Counted from the stretch's first letter, positions 12,158-23,631 are shown. The stretch is 64,000 nt of DNA from Lepidodermella squamata (GCA_047495785.1 JBLDXI010000031.1:372001-436000); one strand, 5' to 3'. Program-made: numbers and translations. The notes: a model not told the origin generated them from the letters alone.

Positions 12158-14834
12158 ATGAGAGTCAACTATTAGGTGTTCTTGCAAGCTGGTTTTAGTT
12201 TTGCCATGGCGAAGATTCCATTTCGAAGCCCGATGCCAAAAATTATCACTTCATCGGCATATGCGAACGAAACGCTTAGAAACACGACAAATAATCGAAA
12301 AATTATCAAGCTGATGTCGACCATCAACTACGCAAGTCCGCTATTCGCCCTTGGTGCAATGTGCACCGAATCGATGCGAATGGCTCTTGACAACATGCGG
12401 CAACTCCCGAACTTTCTCGAAGATTATGAAATCGTCATTGAACCCTACGAAGATTACGTAAGGTGGTAACAAGAAATTTTTATCGAATTTAGTTACCTTC
12501 CGTGTTTTCAGTGTGCGCGACAATTCACAGTTTCGGCATACGTCTCATTTCTTCAAAGGGCTATTCTACCAGGCAGTATCGCTTTCCCCCTGACTTTAGC
12601 CTCCTTTTGTCCAGGAAACAGTCACACTGGTATGATATCGGTACATCACAACGTTCTCCAAGTAAGAAATCACTTTTCATGAATTTCCATTTATGACTGA
12701 GACGTTTCTATTAGCTTACCGAAGTCAGCGCGGCTCCGGAAACCTACAACAACAGGCAGTTGTATCGAAACCTCATGATGCCATCTCCAAGTGCTGCCAT
12801 AGAATCAGTGGCCTGGTTCTGTTTGAAAATGGGCTGGACACGGCTTTTTATGTTTTCGGAGAACGTGGACTACGCTATCGAACACGAATCCAGGATCATC
12901 GCTGAATTCGACCGGTTCAATGTTACCTACTCGTTTCAATCAGTCAAAATACCTTTCCAAGAGGGTTTACCGCCCGATTTCGAGGCCCTAGAGAGAGGAA
13001 TTGGGGAACTAGCGGCTTTGAAGCCTAGGATCATGTTGTTTGAAATGACAATCTTCTCTCGAGTCGCATGCTGGCTGCATCGATATGGCATCTATGGCCC
13101 TAACTACGTCATCTTGATCACAACCGGAGGGTTATTTGAAGATAATGATTTTCTGAGGTTCATGCCTTGGTGTACCCCGCAAATGTTACGTGACGTTCTC
13201 CGAACCATCATTAGTTTCAGCTACTCGAATGTAATGAATAGTATGTCTGATGGCGGATTGTCTTACAAAGACTACACTGGCACGTCAGGCAAGGAATTCG
13301 AAGAAAATCTTAAACTAATTGTTGAAAGCCCCGAGAAGCAGCCTGTTTGGTTCTTTTGGAGGTCATTTTGCTACGACAACGTCATAGCAGCTGGCTACGT
13401 CCTCAATGCGACTGAGACTGTTCTGAAATCGCGTAATCAGTCGCTTATTGACTGGACGATGCCGTCGCAAAGGTTTCAAAATAACGGGGGCGAGATTGTC
13501 GAAATTATGAAATCAATTCTCGACAAAATGCAACTTCGCACGTTCCTGGGCGAGGTGACATTCGATCACAGAATGAGGTTCGCCTACTCACAGATCCAGG
13601 AAAGTGACACTGAAAAAAGTTATTCCAATCAACAGCTGCCGAGACTTGTTGCTATGCCTGTGGCTATTTACAACGTTGATGAGAACAACGCGAAATCTAT
13701 TGAATTTGGACCACACAATTTCATCTGGAAAACATGGAATGGAAAGGCGCCTGAAGATCGATTGAAAGTTGTACAGATTCAAAAACCAGTTTTAGACCAA
13801 GCATCATACGGAGCACTGAAAGGCATCGGATGCATCGAATGTTTGCTTCTAATCGGTCTTCTTATTGGAACTATAAGGTCTATGCTACTTGAAGGGCGCA
13901 GAACTCGCGAAGCTAAGTGTTGTAGTTTGTCCATGATTTTCTCCGATTTGCTGCTTTTATGCAACGTCCTCTGCCAGCCTCAGGATTCGAATGAATCGAC
14001 CTTATGTTCAACCTGCATGCTTTCTTATGCATTTCTCACGCTCGGTCTGTCAGGAATTTTCTTCAGTTTCATGGCGAATTTCGAATTGGTTGCAAAATCT
14101 GTCAAAATTGTCGCGAGTAGAGGAAGACTTCAGTCTTCTACAGCTAAAGAATTGCAAACTCGAGGGAGCAGTGTTTATTTCAGAGAGTCTTCGGCAATTG
14201 AAGCGAGGATATCGGTGATACCTGCCAACCAAGTTTCCAGCTTGAAGAGGAGGTTTCTCACATTAGGATTCGGCCAAACTGGGCTGTCTTCCATGCTACT
14301 TCTAGCTTGGTTTATAGTTAGCCCGTTTGAAGTTAATGTCCGAACAGTGGACTATATTGAAGATCCTAGGAACCCTGCCCTGGCTTATCTCTACTTAAGG
14401 AAAGAATGCTCTATCGCAGGGAATCAAGTTGCCTATGGCATTGTCGGAGTTTTAGCCGCCATACCTTCAACATTCATCCTGAGGTCTTGCCAGCTCATTC
14501 TTGGACTTGATCGAGTAAGTTTTTAAATAAGTTACACTAAACCTTAATTAATCTCGTCCTTGATTAGACGAAGAGCTCTAGAAGCAAGTTGATGTCAAAT
14601 TGTTTCTACGGCAGTGTCATACTAATTGGATGTGCCTGTCTGGTATGTGGCGCCATCTTTAGCGACGATCAAGCTCATCTTCGCATTTCGCTGTCCGCTT
14701 TCGTTCTGATTCTGCCGCTTATCAACTCAGCGCCGTTATTGCAAGAGCTTATAGGCGGGATGAAGAAAACTACTGAGTTACGTGAATCCGTTACGGCGTC
14801 GCGGCGCAGGACAATTTCGTCGCGCTCAGTTTGA
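12158..14834 (+). pseudogene. Class C (GABA-B-like) GPCR gene A, stop in signal peptide
   Basis: Four exons with consistent phases: 12158-12457, 12512-12661, 12715-14514 and 14568-14834 (838 codons). Residues about 30-515 form a Venus-flytrap (ANF-receptor) ligand domain with motifs MPSPSAA and FCYDN. Seven hydrophobic helices follow at about 522-542, 556-573, 588-614, 672-692, 725-746, 763-783 and 790-813, the layout of metabotropic GABA-type receptors. Codon 6 is TAG where sister gene C has TGG, so the natural signal peptide cannot be made from this ATG. A downstream ATG at 12206 would give a product without signal peptide. The rest is open, so inactivation is recent or translation uses another start. 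It also lacks a Leu-Tyr pair present in gene C (after YRN). The ligand is unknown. Confidence 0.85.
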
Positions 14835-15490
14835 AAGGAGCCGCAATTATATATTATCATGGTGAATCATGTTAGGAGTAAGGATCTATTTTAGTGATGC
14901 ATACGAAGACCATCCATCAACGACCATACTTTAAAGATTGAAAGAAAGACCTGTAAAGCGAGTATACGACTTCGATGATTTTAAAGTTTTTGGACTATAT
15001 GTTACCGACTCGCCAAGTAAATAAATTTGAAACATATCACACGACATCATACGATCTCATGGCGTAAAAATATAGACCTCTTTCCAGCGTAGAATCTATG
15101 AACGATTTCGCTCTTGATTTAGGAAATGTTTCAATGAGGAAACCGGGCAAAATGTGGAAGCAGCGGCTATAGCATCAGGTGCCGTTAAATGCGGAAACTT
15201 ATCGATCGATAGTAACAAATGAACAATGAACCATTCGAATTTCTTGAGTTGGCACTGACATGAATATCAAATTTAACACCCATCTGGTGACTAAATCTAT
15301 TTGCTATAATTTTTCATAGCATAGAAACATTGCATGATGCATTGGATAAGCTTGTTGGAATGGAAATATATTGGTTCATAGACGTTAGCCGCCTCCAAGT
15401 TTCCGACTGCTTTATATGTCTAATGTTTAGCAAAGCAACTTTGTCGAATTTGCGCTCCGTTTAAATTATTTAGAGTCTGCTTTGATAATA
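14835..15490. other. Spacer between receptor gene A and a receptor fragment
   Basis: No gene recognised. It includes an AATAAA at about 15019, a possible polyadenylation signal for gene A. Confidence 0.4.
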
Positions 15491-15760
15491 ATGTCAATAA
15501 GGATTATTACAGCCCTCAGCTTCATTTCAGTCATTGCTGGGGAATCAATTAAAAGAAAGGAACTTGTTGTATTATCGCTACATCCATTCGCGGGTTACGA
15601 GCCTCTAACCTTCCAACACTGCCGCTCTGTCCAGCAAATGGTGGTTGACGATGTGAATAAATGCAGCGACATTCTACCCGAATATAAATTGACATTTGAC
15701 TTCCGAAATGAAGGTGCGGCTGGAATGCTGGCTGTCCGAAGCTACGGCTGTGCTATTACG
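15491..15760 (+). pseudogene. First-exon fragment of another ligand-domain receptor
   Basis: From ATG 15491 the translation begins with a hydrophobic signal peptide, followed by LSLHPFAG and then RSVQQMVVDDVN and SDILPEYKLTF. This is the usual start of a Venus-flytrap (ANF-receptor) domain: beta-strand, glycine loop, then a helix with a DIN/DVN motif and the ILP.Y.L strand. After about 15755 the resemblance stops, and the sequence turns into alternating CACGCG/TACACG DNA without coding character. I infer an exon cut by insertion or rearrangement; splicing to an unrecognised exon is possible. An identical copy lies at 30676. Confidence 0.55.
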
Positions 15761-16455
15761 TGTGCTGTACATTCATGTGTACGCATATTGCATAGGCTAG
15801 TATACACGCGCGTACACGCTCGTACACGCGCATCTATGCGAATATAACTGTAAACAGTGCGCGGGTAAGGAGAGCCGCGCATTTGCCGCGGGTTATTCAT
15901 AGTGCGCGAGTTCTGAAACACCCTGTACGAGGCGATCACGATTCGACATTTCAAACTGTAAGGTTATAAATGACGTCTAAAAGAGATGCAAAGAAAAAAT
16001 ACAACGTTAATTACAGGTAAGGTCCCTAGATCACAGATCTGAAATCAGATTTTAAAATTCAAGACTGTTTTGAGCAAGCTTGGCTAAGAACCTGGATTTT
16101 GGACGCTTTTTCACCTTAACAGGCGACGGGTGCTCTCGGATGCGTTGAACAAATTCCCGGGTATTTTCTTTTTCAAAATCTAAATGATAATATTTATTTA
16201 CATTGATTTTCTTCACTATAATGTATTATTTCAGCACTGGTTATTATTCATGTGAACTTTGATTAGCGGGGTTTTTTGAACGCATTCATTTACCGTTACT
16301 TGGAAACAGCTCAGCTGTTGTAGCTGATAACCTGCACTTCGCTATAACGATTAAGCTTGAAGCAGGGGGGATGGTTTAAATTTTTGGGGGCGCGACTTTT
16401 CGCGAAGAGAAGGTAAACCCCCTCATCCCCCCGCTATTTCCTACACTGCGTACTG
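15761..16455. other. Non-coding spacer with alternating CG-rich tract and a hairpin
   Basis: It holds an alternating purine-pyrimidine tract (TACACGCGCGTACACGC, about 15802-15835). A potential hairpin at about 16363-16431 pairs GGGGGGATGGTTTA with TAAACCCCCTCATCCCCCC. No gene seen. Confidence 0.45.
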
Positions 16456-16620
16456 CATTGGGGACAGTCTTACCGACTGTGACAAAAGGCCTGCTATTAG
16501 GGACAGGCATACCCATAATCTTAGTCTGGATTTGCAGTGTCAAAGTCCACACATTTTTTGCTTCATGATGTGTGGTCGGGGCGGTGGGGTGGTCGATTAG
16601 GTCGGGAATTTTTTTATCAT
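16456..16620. repeat. Left arm of two-gene DNA transposon
   Basis: It starts with TTGGGGACAGTCTTACCGAC and GACAAAAGGCCTGCTATTAG, which are repeat units of the kind that fill 21000-21330. It continues with a 33-bp segment (16518-16550) that recurs exactly in inverted orientation at 20916-20948. Imperfect inverted similarity continues inward (TTTTTTGCT, GTGGTCGG..GGTGG). The inverted pair encloses the two convergent genes below. Confidence 0.7.
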
Positions 16621-16681
16621 CTAATAATTTCTCGTGAGCATTATTTCCCCATTATTTACTTATTTAAATATTCTTTTTTTC

Positions 16682-17751
16682 ATGACCAAAACGCGGAAAA
16701 TCGCAGCAAAGGAAGCGGCAATTCAAGCCACAAAAGATGCGGCAATTCTTGAGGAGAAAGATCGCAATCGCAAGCAGAGCGATGCGCGGCGAAAGAGTGC
16801 GCGAGAAAACGAGACAAGCACACGAAGAAAGGCCGCTCCTGTTGCTGAAGAGGTCGCGTTGAAGTTGCCGCGGGTAGCCAAACAGCGAAAAACTGGCGAA
16901 GCGGAAGGTGTTAGCGGCCAAGAAATGGAGGTGGAGCGTAATGGAGTTGAAGGCGGAGATGATCACGAGGTCGATGGTCATGATGATGGCCAGGATGGTG
17001 CCGTGGGTGATGCTGTTGTTGATGGCGAGGAAGATGCATCGGAAGATGACGAGGACAATGACGAGGATGAAGATGAGAGCGATGACGAGGATGACGACGG
17101 GGGTGATGGCGAGGACGATAGCGAGGATGATGGCGAGGACGATGCTGATGAGCAACATGAGCCCGATGAACGTGAACCAATCGAGCCGACCCAATCGACT
17201 AAATCCAATCGAGCGGTTTCACGTGATATGCGCAAGAAGAGCGGTAAATCAGGCAATTCGTTTGCTCCAGGACCGTTGTTCTTCAGCGTCCCTGACAGCG
17301 ACCGAGTCGATCTAGATTCAAGTTATGCTTTCAAAATGTCATGGAACCATATACAAAATGTGGCGAGCAGCTATTCAAATTGTAAGCCTTTGTTTTGCTG
17401 TGTAAATTGTGTAAAATAGTGTTTAATCTCACAGCTAAATCAACGAAGAGCAGAACCGAGTGGAGTCCCGATGAAAGAAATCGTATTCGGCATTGTTTCG
17501 CCTATGTTGTCAGGTCTGGGATAAAATTTGAAAGTGTTACAGCTAAAATGATCGAATTTTGGATGGCAAAGACACCAACAGATCGTGACCTCGATAAAGA
17601 GTTGGGTAGAACAACTGGCGCCATTGCCCGTCAAATACCTGTGATCCACCGCCTTATAAGAGCGGGCGTGTTTCGTTTTCAGTGGGACGCTAAGGACAAG
17701 TTCCGTTTGTTCTATAATGCTGATCGTGATGGTTATGAGGTTGACAAGTAA
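16682..17751 (+). CDS. Acidic SANT/Myb-like protein of the transposon (copy 1)
   Basis: Two exons, 16682-17381 and 17435-17751, with a phase-1 intron of 53 bp, give 338 aa. Residues 1-90 are basic (KIAAKEAAIQATKDAA, then RRKSARENE), with several possible nuclear localisation sequences. About 95-175 is a Glu/Asp tract (DEDEDESDDEDDDGGDGEDD). The C-terminal 100 residues start TEWSPDERNRIRHCF and have a helix-turn-helix-like pattern with spaced aromatic residues, resembling a SANT/Myb/trihelix DNA-binding module. It lies just inside the left arm and ends 168 bp from the end of the convergent transposase. I infer a nuclear accessory protein, comparable in role to the Myb-like second protein of Harbinger elements, though the partner transposase here does not look like Harbinger. 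An AATAAA at about 17806 could end its transcript. Confidence 0.75.
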
Positions 17752-17918
17752 AGGTTACGCTGTGATCTTTTGCCTCCTGCCTATGATAAATCAAAGTTGA
17801 GGAAGAAATAAAGCTACGTCGACAAAGATTAATGCGGAAATAAAATGATGACATGATGACATAGTTCAAACTTTTTATTTATCAAATGAAACACAGTTTC
17901 TAGGTACTTCAAATATTT

Positions 17919-20646
17919 TCAAATCAGCTTCAAATTTTCCTTCATGTTTTCGATTTTCAAAATCTGGCACGGTTTGGAGTATTTGTTTGAAATTGAACAG
18001 TCCATCGTTCTGCGTCTTTTCTTGTTGCTCAACTCAATGCTCTCAGTGCAGAGTTTTGCCAAATCGACCCCTTTCTCCAGAAGCTCGTAAACTTGGCACC
18101 CGAGCAAATGAGCGTAAGAAGTAACTGGTCCAATAGTTCGATGCCATATCTTTTCGTAGCAGCTAGCCATAATTTTACTTGGGACTAATACTGTATGGAC
18201 TCGACACTGCTAGCATCTCTCCATTAAAATCCTGCTGGACGCAAAAAACCGTCCGACGAATCGTGATCGTAAAGTCGTTCAAAAATCGCGAGAAAAAAAT
18301 CGCAAAATGACGTTTACGAGAACCTTTTTTACGCATGCGCCCATTACATTGGGAAGAATCGAAGTCTCGTCCTGTCGGTACCGTATCACACCTTACCTTT
18401 ATTTCGGATTGCATTTAATTTTACATAGCCGAATTCTACATGAGAGGAACTTTGTAACGGTATAAACCATGACCTATTGGGTGCTGAATTTACTTAGCTA
18501 AATTGACGTTTCTAACAGAATGAGGAAAAATTTCTAAAAATAGAACCGAATTATTTACGCTGATTCATTCAGAAAAAATACGAGAGAATATTCATGACTC
18601 ATTGAATAATTTTTTGCCATTTTTTTATTTCCTCAAAAATGGCAATTTCTGTGTAAAATTCAAAGTAAAATCACAGCAAAGTCATAAAATTTTGAATTTG
18701 GCACTGTTGCAAAGATCGTGACTTGAGCTATCGATATTCATAAAAATTAAGTCTGTATCTATCGGTATGACTTGCCCATACGGTACTCTCGTGAAACTTG
18801 TCCTGTTTTTGGCTTTGTAACGGGCGGATGCGTAAAAATGGTGCCTTTAATGCGTAAAAAACACATTTTTTCATGTGATTTTCTCGCATCAAAATTATTG
18901 ATTTTTTTCCTGTCCAGCAGAAAAGTGGCTAGTGTCGAGTCCATACAGTATTAGTCCCAAGTAATTTTAGCTGTTGACGTCACATGGTTCATCTCGATGT
19001 CCCGAAATACCATCAAGGTGGATAGACACAAGGTTCGCAAATCCTTTAATGAAGACAGCAGTAGCTTCTGACGGCTGCTTTGAGACTGAATAGATCCCCT
19101 GCGAGTGTTACGACCTGAAGTTTTGACTGAGTTGAGGAAGTTAGCCGGTAGGAAAAATGACTCGGATAGAGGCTTTCCAATCATTCTCTTGGCTAATTCA
19201 GCAAATGCCTAGTTTAAATTTCAGTTAGGAACTAATTTATTTCATATAACACAAAATTAGGGTCATACCTTGGAAATGCCGTAGTGATTGGAATTTTTGA
19301 TAAGCACACTAATGACACCTCGTTTTGTGGCTTTGGTCTCGATAGAAAATTTTGGCGTTTTCGAGTTGGTTTTCAAGAAAGAAACAAGATCGTTCATAGC
19401 ACCGCGGAACCCATGGCTTTTCAGAACACGTATGATCTATTGTTAAATAGAATATTGAACTTTCAAGTTGTTGGAAGGAATACCTACTTTAGCAATAAGT
19501 TGACGAGCAATATTGACCTTCATGTGGAAGAAATCAGGTAAAATCAGAAGTTTGTCAGGACCCAAACGAATCATCGGGGCAAAATCTTTCGACCAACCAA
19601 GCTTTCCTTTAAATGAATTTTCGTATGAGTCGAATCGGCGTTTCCGCGAAAGGACATTGAGCTTTTTAATATTCCTTTCACAGATTACGCAACGAAAATC
19701 GGCGCCCTGGTGACCACAGCCAAAGAGCTTGACAGTAGCTGGGTAGTCACAGCAAACCAATAATCGAAAATCGTAAGAATCATCCCCGATCTTCAAGCCA
19801 TCTCGAACGATATTCGAGAGCTCGCCGATGGTTGGCTGTAAAAACTTCCTGAACATCTCGGAAGATTCGCTTCCCTGGTACATTGACAGCTGATATTCAC
19901 CAGCGCAGTCCACTTTGGCCTTTGACTTAGCAGCACAAATGTATGAACTGACTGTTGCATCTGCCATGCTCGTCCTAGCTGCCATGCCATCCACCTGTTC
20001 AATTTGACTTTGCCCTAGCAAGGACCATATGTAATTTTGATTTACCTGAAGCCGTAGATCATTAACAACGTCTTTTTCCAAGTCGCCTCGAACAATCATT
20101 TTTTTAACGATTGAATCTACCGAGCGATATGCGCCTAATCCGCGGTGAGTTGATGTTATTGGGTGAAGCATAGCAAGGCGCTTTCGAACCCCATAGAAGT
20201 TTTCTTTTGTTACACTTTGGTAGCCAATTTCATTTTTAATGGTCATGAGGGTGGAAGCATTAATGCCGTGTTTCAAGCCGAGGCGAACCAAACTAAACAT
20301 AATAATCAAGCTGTAATATTACCAGTTGACAATTCAACCTTAACCTCTGCGTTTTTTCTCCAGCCTGTTCCTGTTTAGACTCGTTTTTCAATGGCCATTC
20401 CGACGCAACCACGCCTATGTTTTCGTATTCTACAACTAATTGGGCTTTTTTAATAACAGCCCCGTCCATAGCTGCATTGAAAGGCCACGCCACAGGTAAC
20501 GACTGCAAGAAAAGATTCTGCACCACCTCAGCTCGATGTACAGCTGATCGGTTGGAAATTGATGAAACGGGGCCCTTCATTCGAGACAAGCTGCGCCTAG
20601 CTGCATCTTGATCAACTATGGTCGGCTCAGAGTAAGTCGCCGGCAT
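17919..20646 (-). pseudogene. DDE-type transposase-like gene, interrupted by a MITE
   Basis: Minus-strand exons with matching phases: 20646-20345, 20292-19461, 19436-19269, and a last exon from 19208 split by the 784-bp MITE (18961-18178), resuming at 18169 and ending at 17919. Leaving out the MITE and one 8-bp target duplication gives exactly 600 codons (599 aa plus stop) with no frame break. The middle region (residues about 270-360) has VCCDYPATVKL, a Cys/His cluster GCGHQGADFRCVIC and LPDFFHMKVN. This order (acidic residue, inserted CxxC, D/H motif) suggests an RNase-H-fold transposase with a zinc-binding insertion, as in RAG1/Transib-like and related families. The C-terminus is basic (NKKRRR). 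I do not recognise the superfamily, and catalytic residues are inferred. Confidence 0.7.
18178..18961. mobile_element. 784-bp MITE inside the transposase gene
   Basis: The ends CTTGGGACTAATACTG and CAGTATTAGTCCCAAG are perfect inverses, with similarity extending about 33 bp (through ATGGACTCGACACT) and then in patches (CTGCTGGAC). It is flanked by TAATTTTA at 18170-18177 and 18962-18969, a perfect 8-bp target duplication. No coding capacity. The 8-bp duplication fits hAT, P or Mutator-like elements, but the ends are not the usual hAT CAG type. The start CTTGGGAC resembles the (T)TGGGGAC unit of the surrounding transposon. Confidence 0.93.
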
Positions 20647-20820
20647 GTGATGAAAGAAATTCTGGAAACCTATAGAATCAATAATAATTACTTCTGCAAA
20701 TGTTCAGATTGATTCAAAGATTTTAATTCATATTTGTATGATAGTAATTTATTACCCAAAAAAGCTCTTTTTTTTATTTAGAAAATCCAATAAATGACGG
20801 AAGATGAGAAAAACAATTTT

Positions 20821-22580
20821 TTTCATGCTAATAATGACCACGGTCACCGACCGCTCCGACCGCTCCGACCGCTCCGACCACCGCCACCACCATGACGCAT
20901 TGAACAGCAAAAAAAGTGGACTTTGACACTGCAAATCCAGACTAAGATGATTGGTGACAAGGATTCGTAATGGGGACATCAGTCGGCATGTTGTGCGACG
21001 ACAGGTGACAAGAATCAGCCATTGGGGAAAGTCTTGACTGGGGACAACAGTCGGCCATTGGGGACAGGCTTCTCAACAGCTGACAAGAATCCATTTGGGA
21101 CAGTCATTGGGGCCATTGGGCATTGGGGACAGTCTTACCGACTTGGGGCAAAAGGTCTGCTATTGGGGACATGCCTCTTTACACGAGACAAAATCAGCAA
21201 TTGGGGACAGTCTGACCGACTTGGGACAAAAGGTCTGCCATTGGGAGAAGAATATTCGCTACAAGAATCGGCTATTGATGATATGCTTCTTGACTGTGGA
21301 CAACAGTCGGCAATTTGGGACAAGGATTCGTAAATCCCGGAACCCTTTACCTAACAAATTTAATTGCACAGGCGCGCTCGATGAGTCAAGTTGCCGGTTA
21401 ACAGTAACGGATTTCGGCCTAGGTACAGCAGGAATGTTCGTTCTTCTCTTGGGAGGCGATGCATTTTTTCATCAGATTCGGAATCGGAATAAACGATTGC
21501 TGACTCAGACGCTCTAATATCAATTACAGCGGCTTGTGATGTAGCAGCCACTCTGATAAACTTGTTTACTGCCGTTTGAGAGGGAGGCTTAGTCACTGCT
21601 ACGAGGAGAATCAGCCATTGGGGAAAGTCTTTCCGACTTGGGTCAAAAGGTTTGCCATCAGGGCCGGATTAACCCTCCGGCGGCCCCTGGGCTCTTGACG
21701 TTTGGCGGCCCCATTTTTTTGTGAATTTCTGGAAAAAGACGATACAATTTTAATTTGTAATTTTTAGAACACTCGCTAAGCGCAATAGTGTCCACTATTA
21801 TTGGTGTTATGCAGTGTTTTCCTTAAGATATTGATTGCTGTTTAAACCATATTTTTAAAAACACTCATGCTTACGTTTTTCAACATTTTTCAATGGGGAA
21901 TGGGGACACTAAGGTGGGCGCCTTCAGTCCAAGTCACCAATATAGCTAGAGCTATATAGTAAACGCTCTAAGGATGAATTCGATGGAAAGCTATTCAATG
22001 GCAAACCGCGCATCTCGTTTCGGCGAATTTTCATGTCATATTTATGGTTAAATTTTTCTTACCGCGAGCGAAGCGAGCTTTAGCTGACGATATTTCTTCT
22101 GATTTTGAGGTAGAAACGGTCTAAAAATGGAACATTTGAAACATAATTTCCCATTTTTTGCGCTCGTGAACTACCTCAACTATATCAAATAGTATCTGCG
22201 TAAACGTTGAAGCTGTAGAGATCTCGGATTTTACTACTATACTATAAAAGTCAAACAATGAGGGGCATAACATTTGATTTGTCAAAAATGCCACAGATTT
22301 GGTGAATTAGGTTCCTAAAAGTTATCGTATAATGAAGAAGTAGGGCGAGCGAAGCGAGCAAAATTTTTGATTATTTAGCTTCTCCAAGCGCTAATAATAT
22401 CCAATGGCCACAGCTATTAATCTTGGGCGTCTCGAAATGTATGAGTGTGTAAAATTTGACTTTTCAGTCGACGCTGGCGGCCCTTTTTGACTGGCGGCCC
22501 CTGGGCTCCAGCCCTCCAAGCCCATGCGTTAATCCGGCCCTGTTTGCCATTGGGGACAGGCTTCTGGACAGGGTTGGGGC
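20821..22580. repeat. Right arm of two-gene transposon with TGGGGACA repeats
   Basis: From the inside out: a GGTCGGAGC-type tandem (plus strand CCGCTCCGA, four copies at about 20850-20880), the 33-bp inverted match to the left arm (20916-20948), then units of ATTGGGGACAGTCTTACCGA and CAAAAGGTCTGC(C/T)ATTGG through about 21330. Units resume at 21600-21658 and at 22543-22570 after the nested hAT MITE. A minus-strand open stretch at 21360-21596 (SESAIVYSDSESDEK) might be a 5' exon of the transposase or unrelated, and I cannot connect it. The outer boundary of the element is not resolved. Confidence 0.7.
21659..22542. mobile_element. hAT-type MITE nested in the repeat arm
   Basis: 884 bp, starting CAGGGCCGGATTAAC and ending GTTAATCCGGCCCTG, flanked by perfect 8-bp duplications TTTGCCAT (21651-21658 and 22543-22550). 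Both subterminal regions carry GGCGGCCC motifs. No transposase. It split one TGGGGACA unit, so it is younger than the array. It shares GCGAGCGAAGCGAGCTT with the MITE at 4005-4497. Confidence 0.93.
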
Positions 22581-23631
22581 TGTTTAAACAATCTGTTTAT
22601 ACAGTATGTTTAAACAGGTCCGAAAAATCTGAAAAACAGGGTTTATACAGGTCGAACAGTGTTTTAACTACGATCTAACGTAAATGGTATATCGGAGCAT
22701 AAAAATATAGATCAGGTTTCCCTAACATTTGCTTATGACGTAACTGATGGTAGATATAAGCTCTGAGCTCTGAAAAAACAATCGAAAATGGCTGAGTAAA
22801 TGTCAATCAGTCAGCTGATCGATCGCTAATAACCGATAATCGATAACCGATAATCGGTGTCGAATGCTATAAAGCTGATGTTACCAGCTTGTTCAGCGGC
22901 AAAAGTTACCCTATCTGTCATAATAACGAAGATATCGCGAAATCAGTTTATGCTTCCGGTAGGGTATAATTGGGCGGTTTCGCGCCTTTAAAGTTGAAAT
23001 GTTCATAAAAATCGGCAAAACCGCCTCCTTTGACCTAGCAAGCCCCCTTAAGCCCCCTTGCTAGGTTATAAAATAGCAATAAAGTGCCTTGCAATAAAGT
23101 AATAAAATAATTACCGCCGCCCCGCTGCAAACGAACGACCGATGTCTGAATCAGACTTATCAGTCTCTAAGCGTGGTCTCAGTCATCAGCTGTCCTGAAA
23201 TCTTCGGCGGATCAGGTGATGTCAATGAATTTTTCGCTGAAAATGCTCACTCTAACCGACTCACGCGCCGGATGCTGCCAATTATGTTACAGTTAACATG
23301 ACGTTTTGTTAGACACTCAACTTGATTTGAATGGTGCAAATAAACGGCCGTCCATAGCCTCGTAATGTTGACTTTCCATGCTAAGGATGCATTATGAGTA
23401 AGGGTGACGCTCGCCTTTGCTAAGCGCTCTCTTCGCTTAAAAGCCATCTTGCTATGGATGTCTTGCAAATCCTTGGATCGCTAAGTCTGAAGGGGCGAAT
23501 TCTGAGTAAGGATTGTTGAGTAAGCCATCCATACCAAGCATACCAGTGACATCGCGTCCTTACTTGGAAGCCATCTTGCTAAGGATGTCCTTACTTGGAA
23601 GCCATCTTGCCAGGGATGTCCTTATAGTGCG
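22581..23631. other. No gene; short tandem repeat near 23555-23625
   Basis: Mostly unremarkable DNA. At about 23551-23625 a unit of about 35 bp (TCCTTACTTGGAAGCCATCT...) is repeated, with diverged relatives (AAGCCATCTTGCTATGGATG) near 23441. I see no coding sequence. Confidence 0.5.

Larger units (their letters stand above)
12943..18961. repeat. Segmental duplication, copy 1 (6,019 bp)
   Basis: Every open frame here recurs with the same length and sequence 15,185 bp downstream, and I see no difference in the stretches compared by eye. The left edge lies inside exon 3 of receptor gene A, at GTCAAAATACC. The right edge is the last base of the MITE at 18178-18961. The MITE's right-hand target duplication (18962-18969) is not part of the repeat. 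Confidence 0.93.

Noticed and set aside
16664-17256. Minus-strand and alternate-frame open frames with Ile-, His- or Ser-rich repeats
   Set aside because: Shadows of the GAN-repeat that encodes the Glu/Asp tract of the acidic SANT-like protein.
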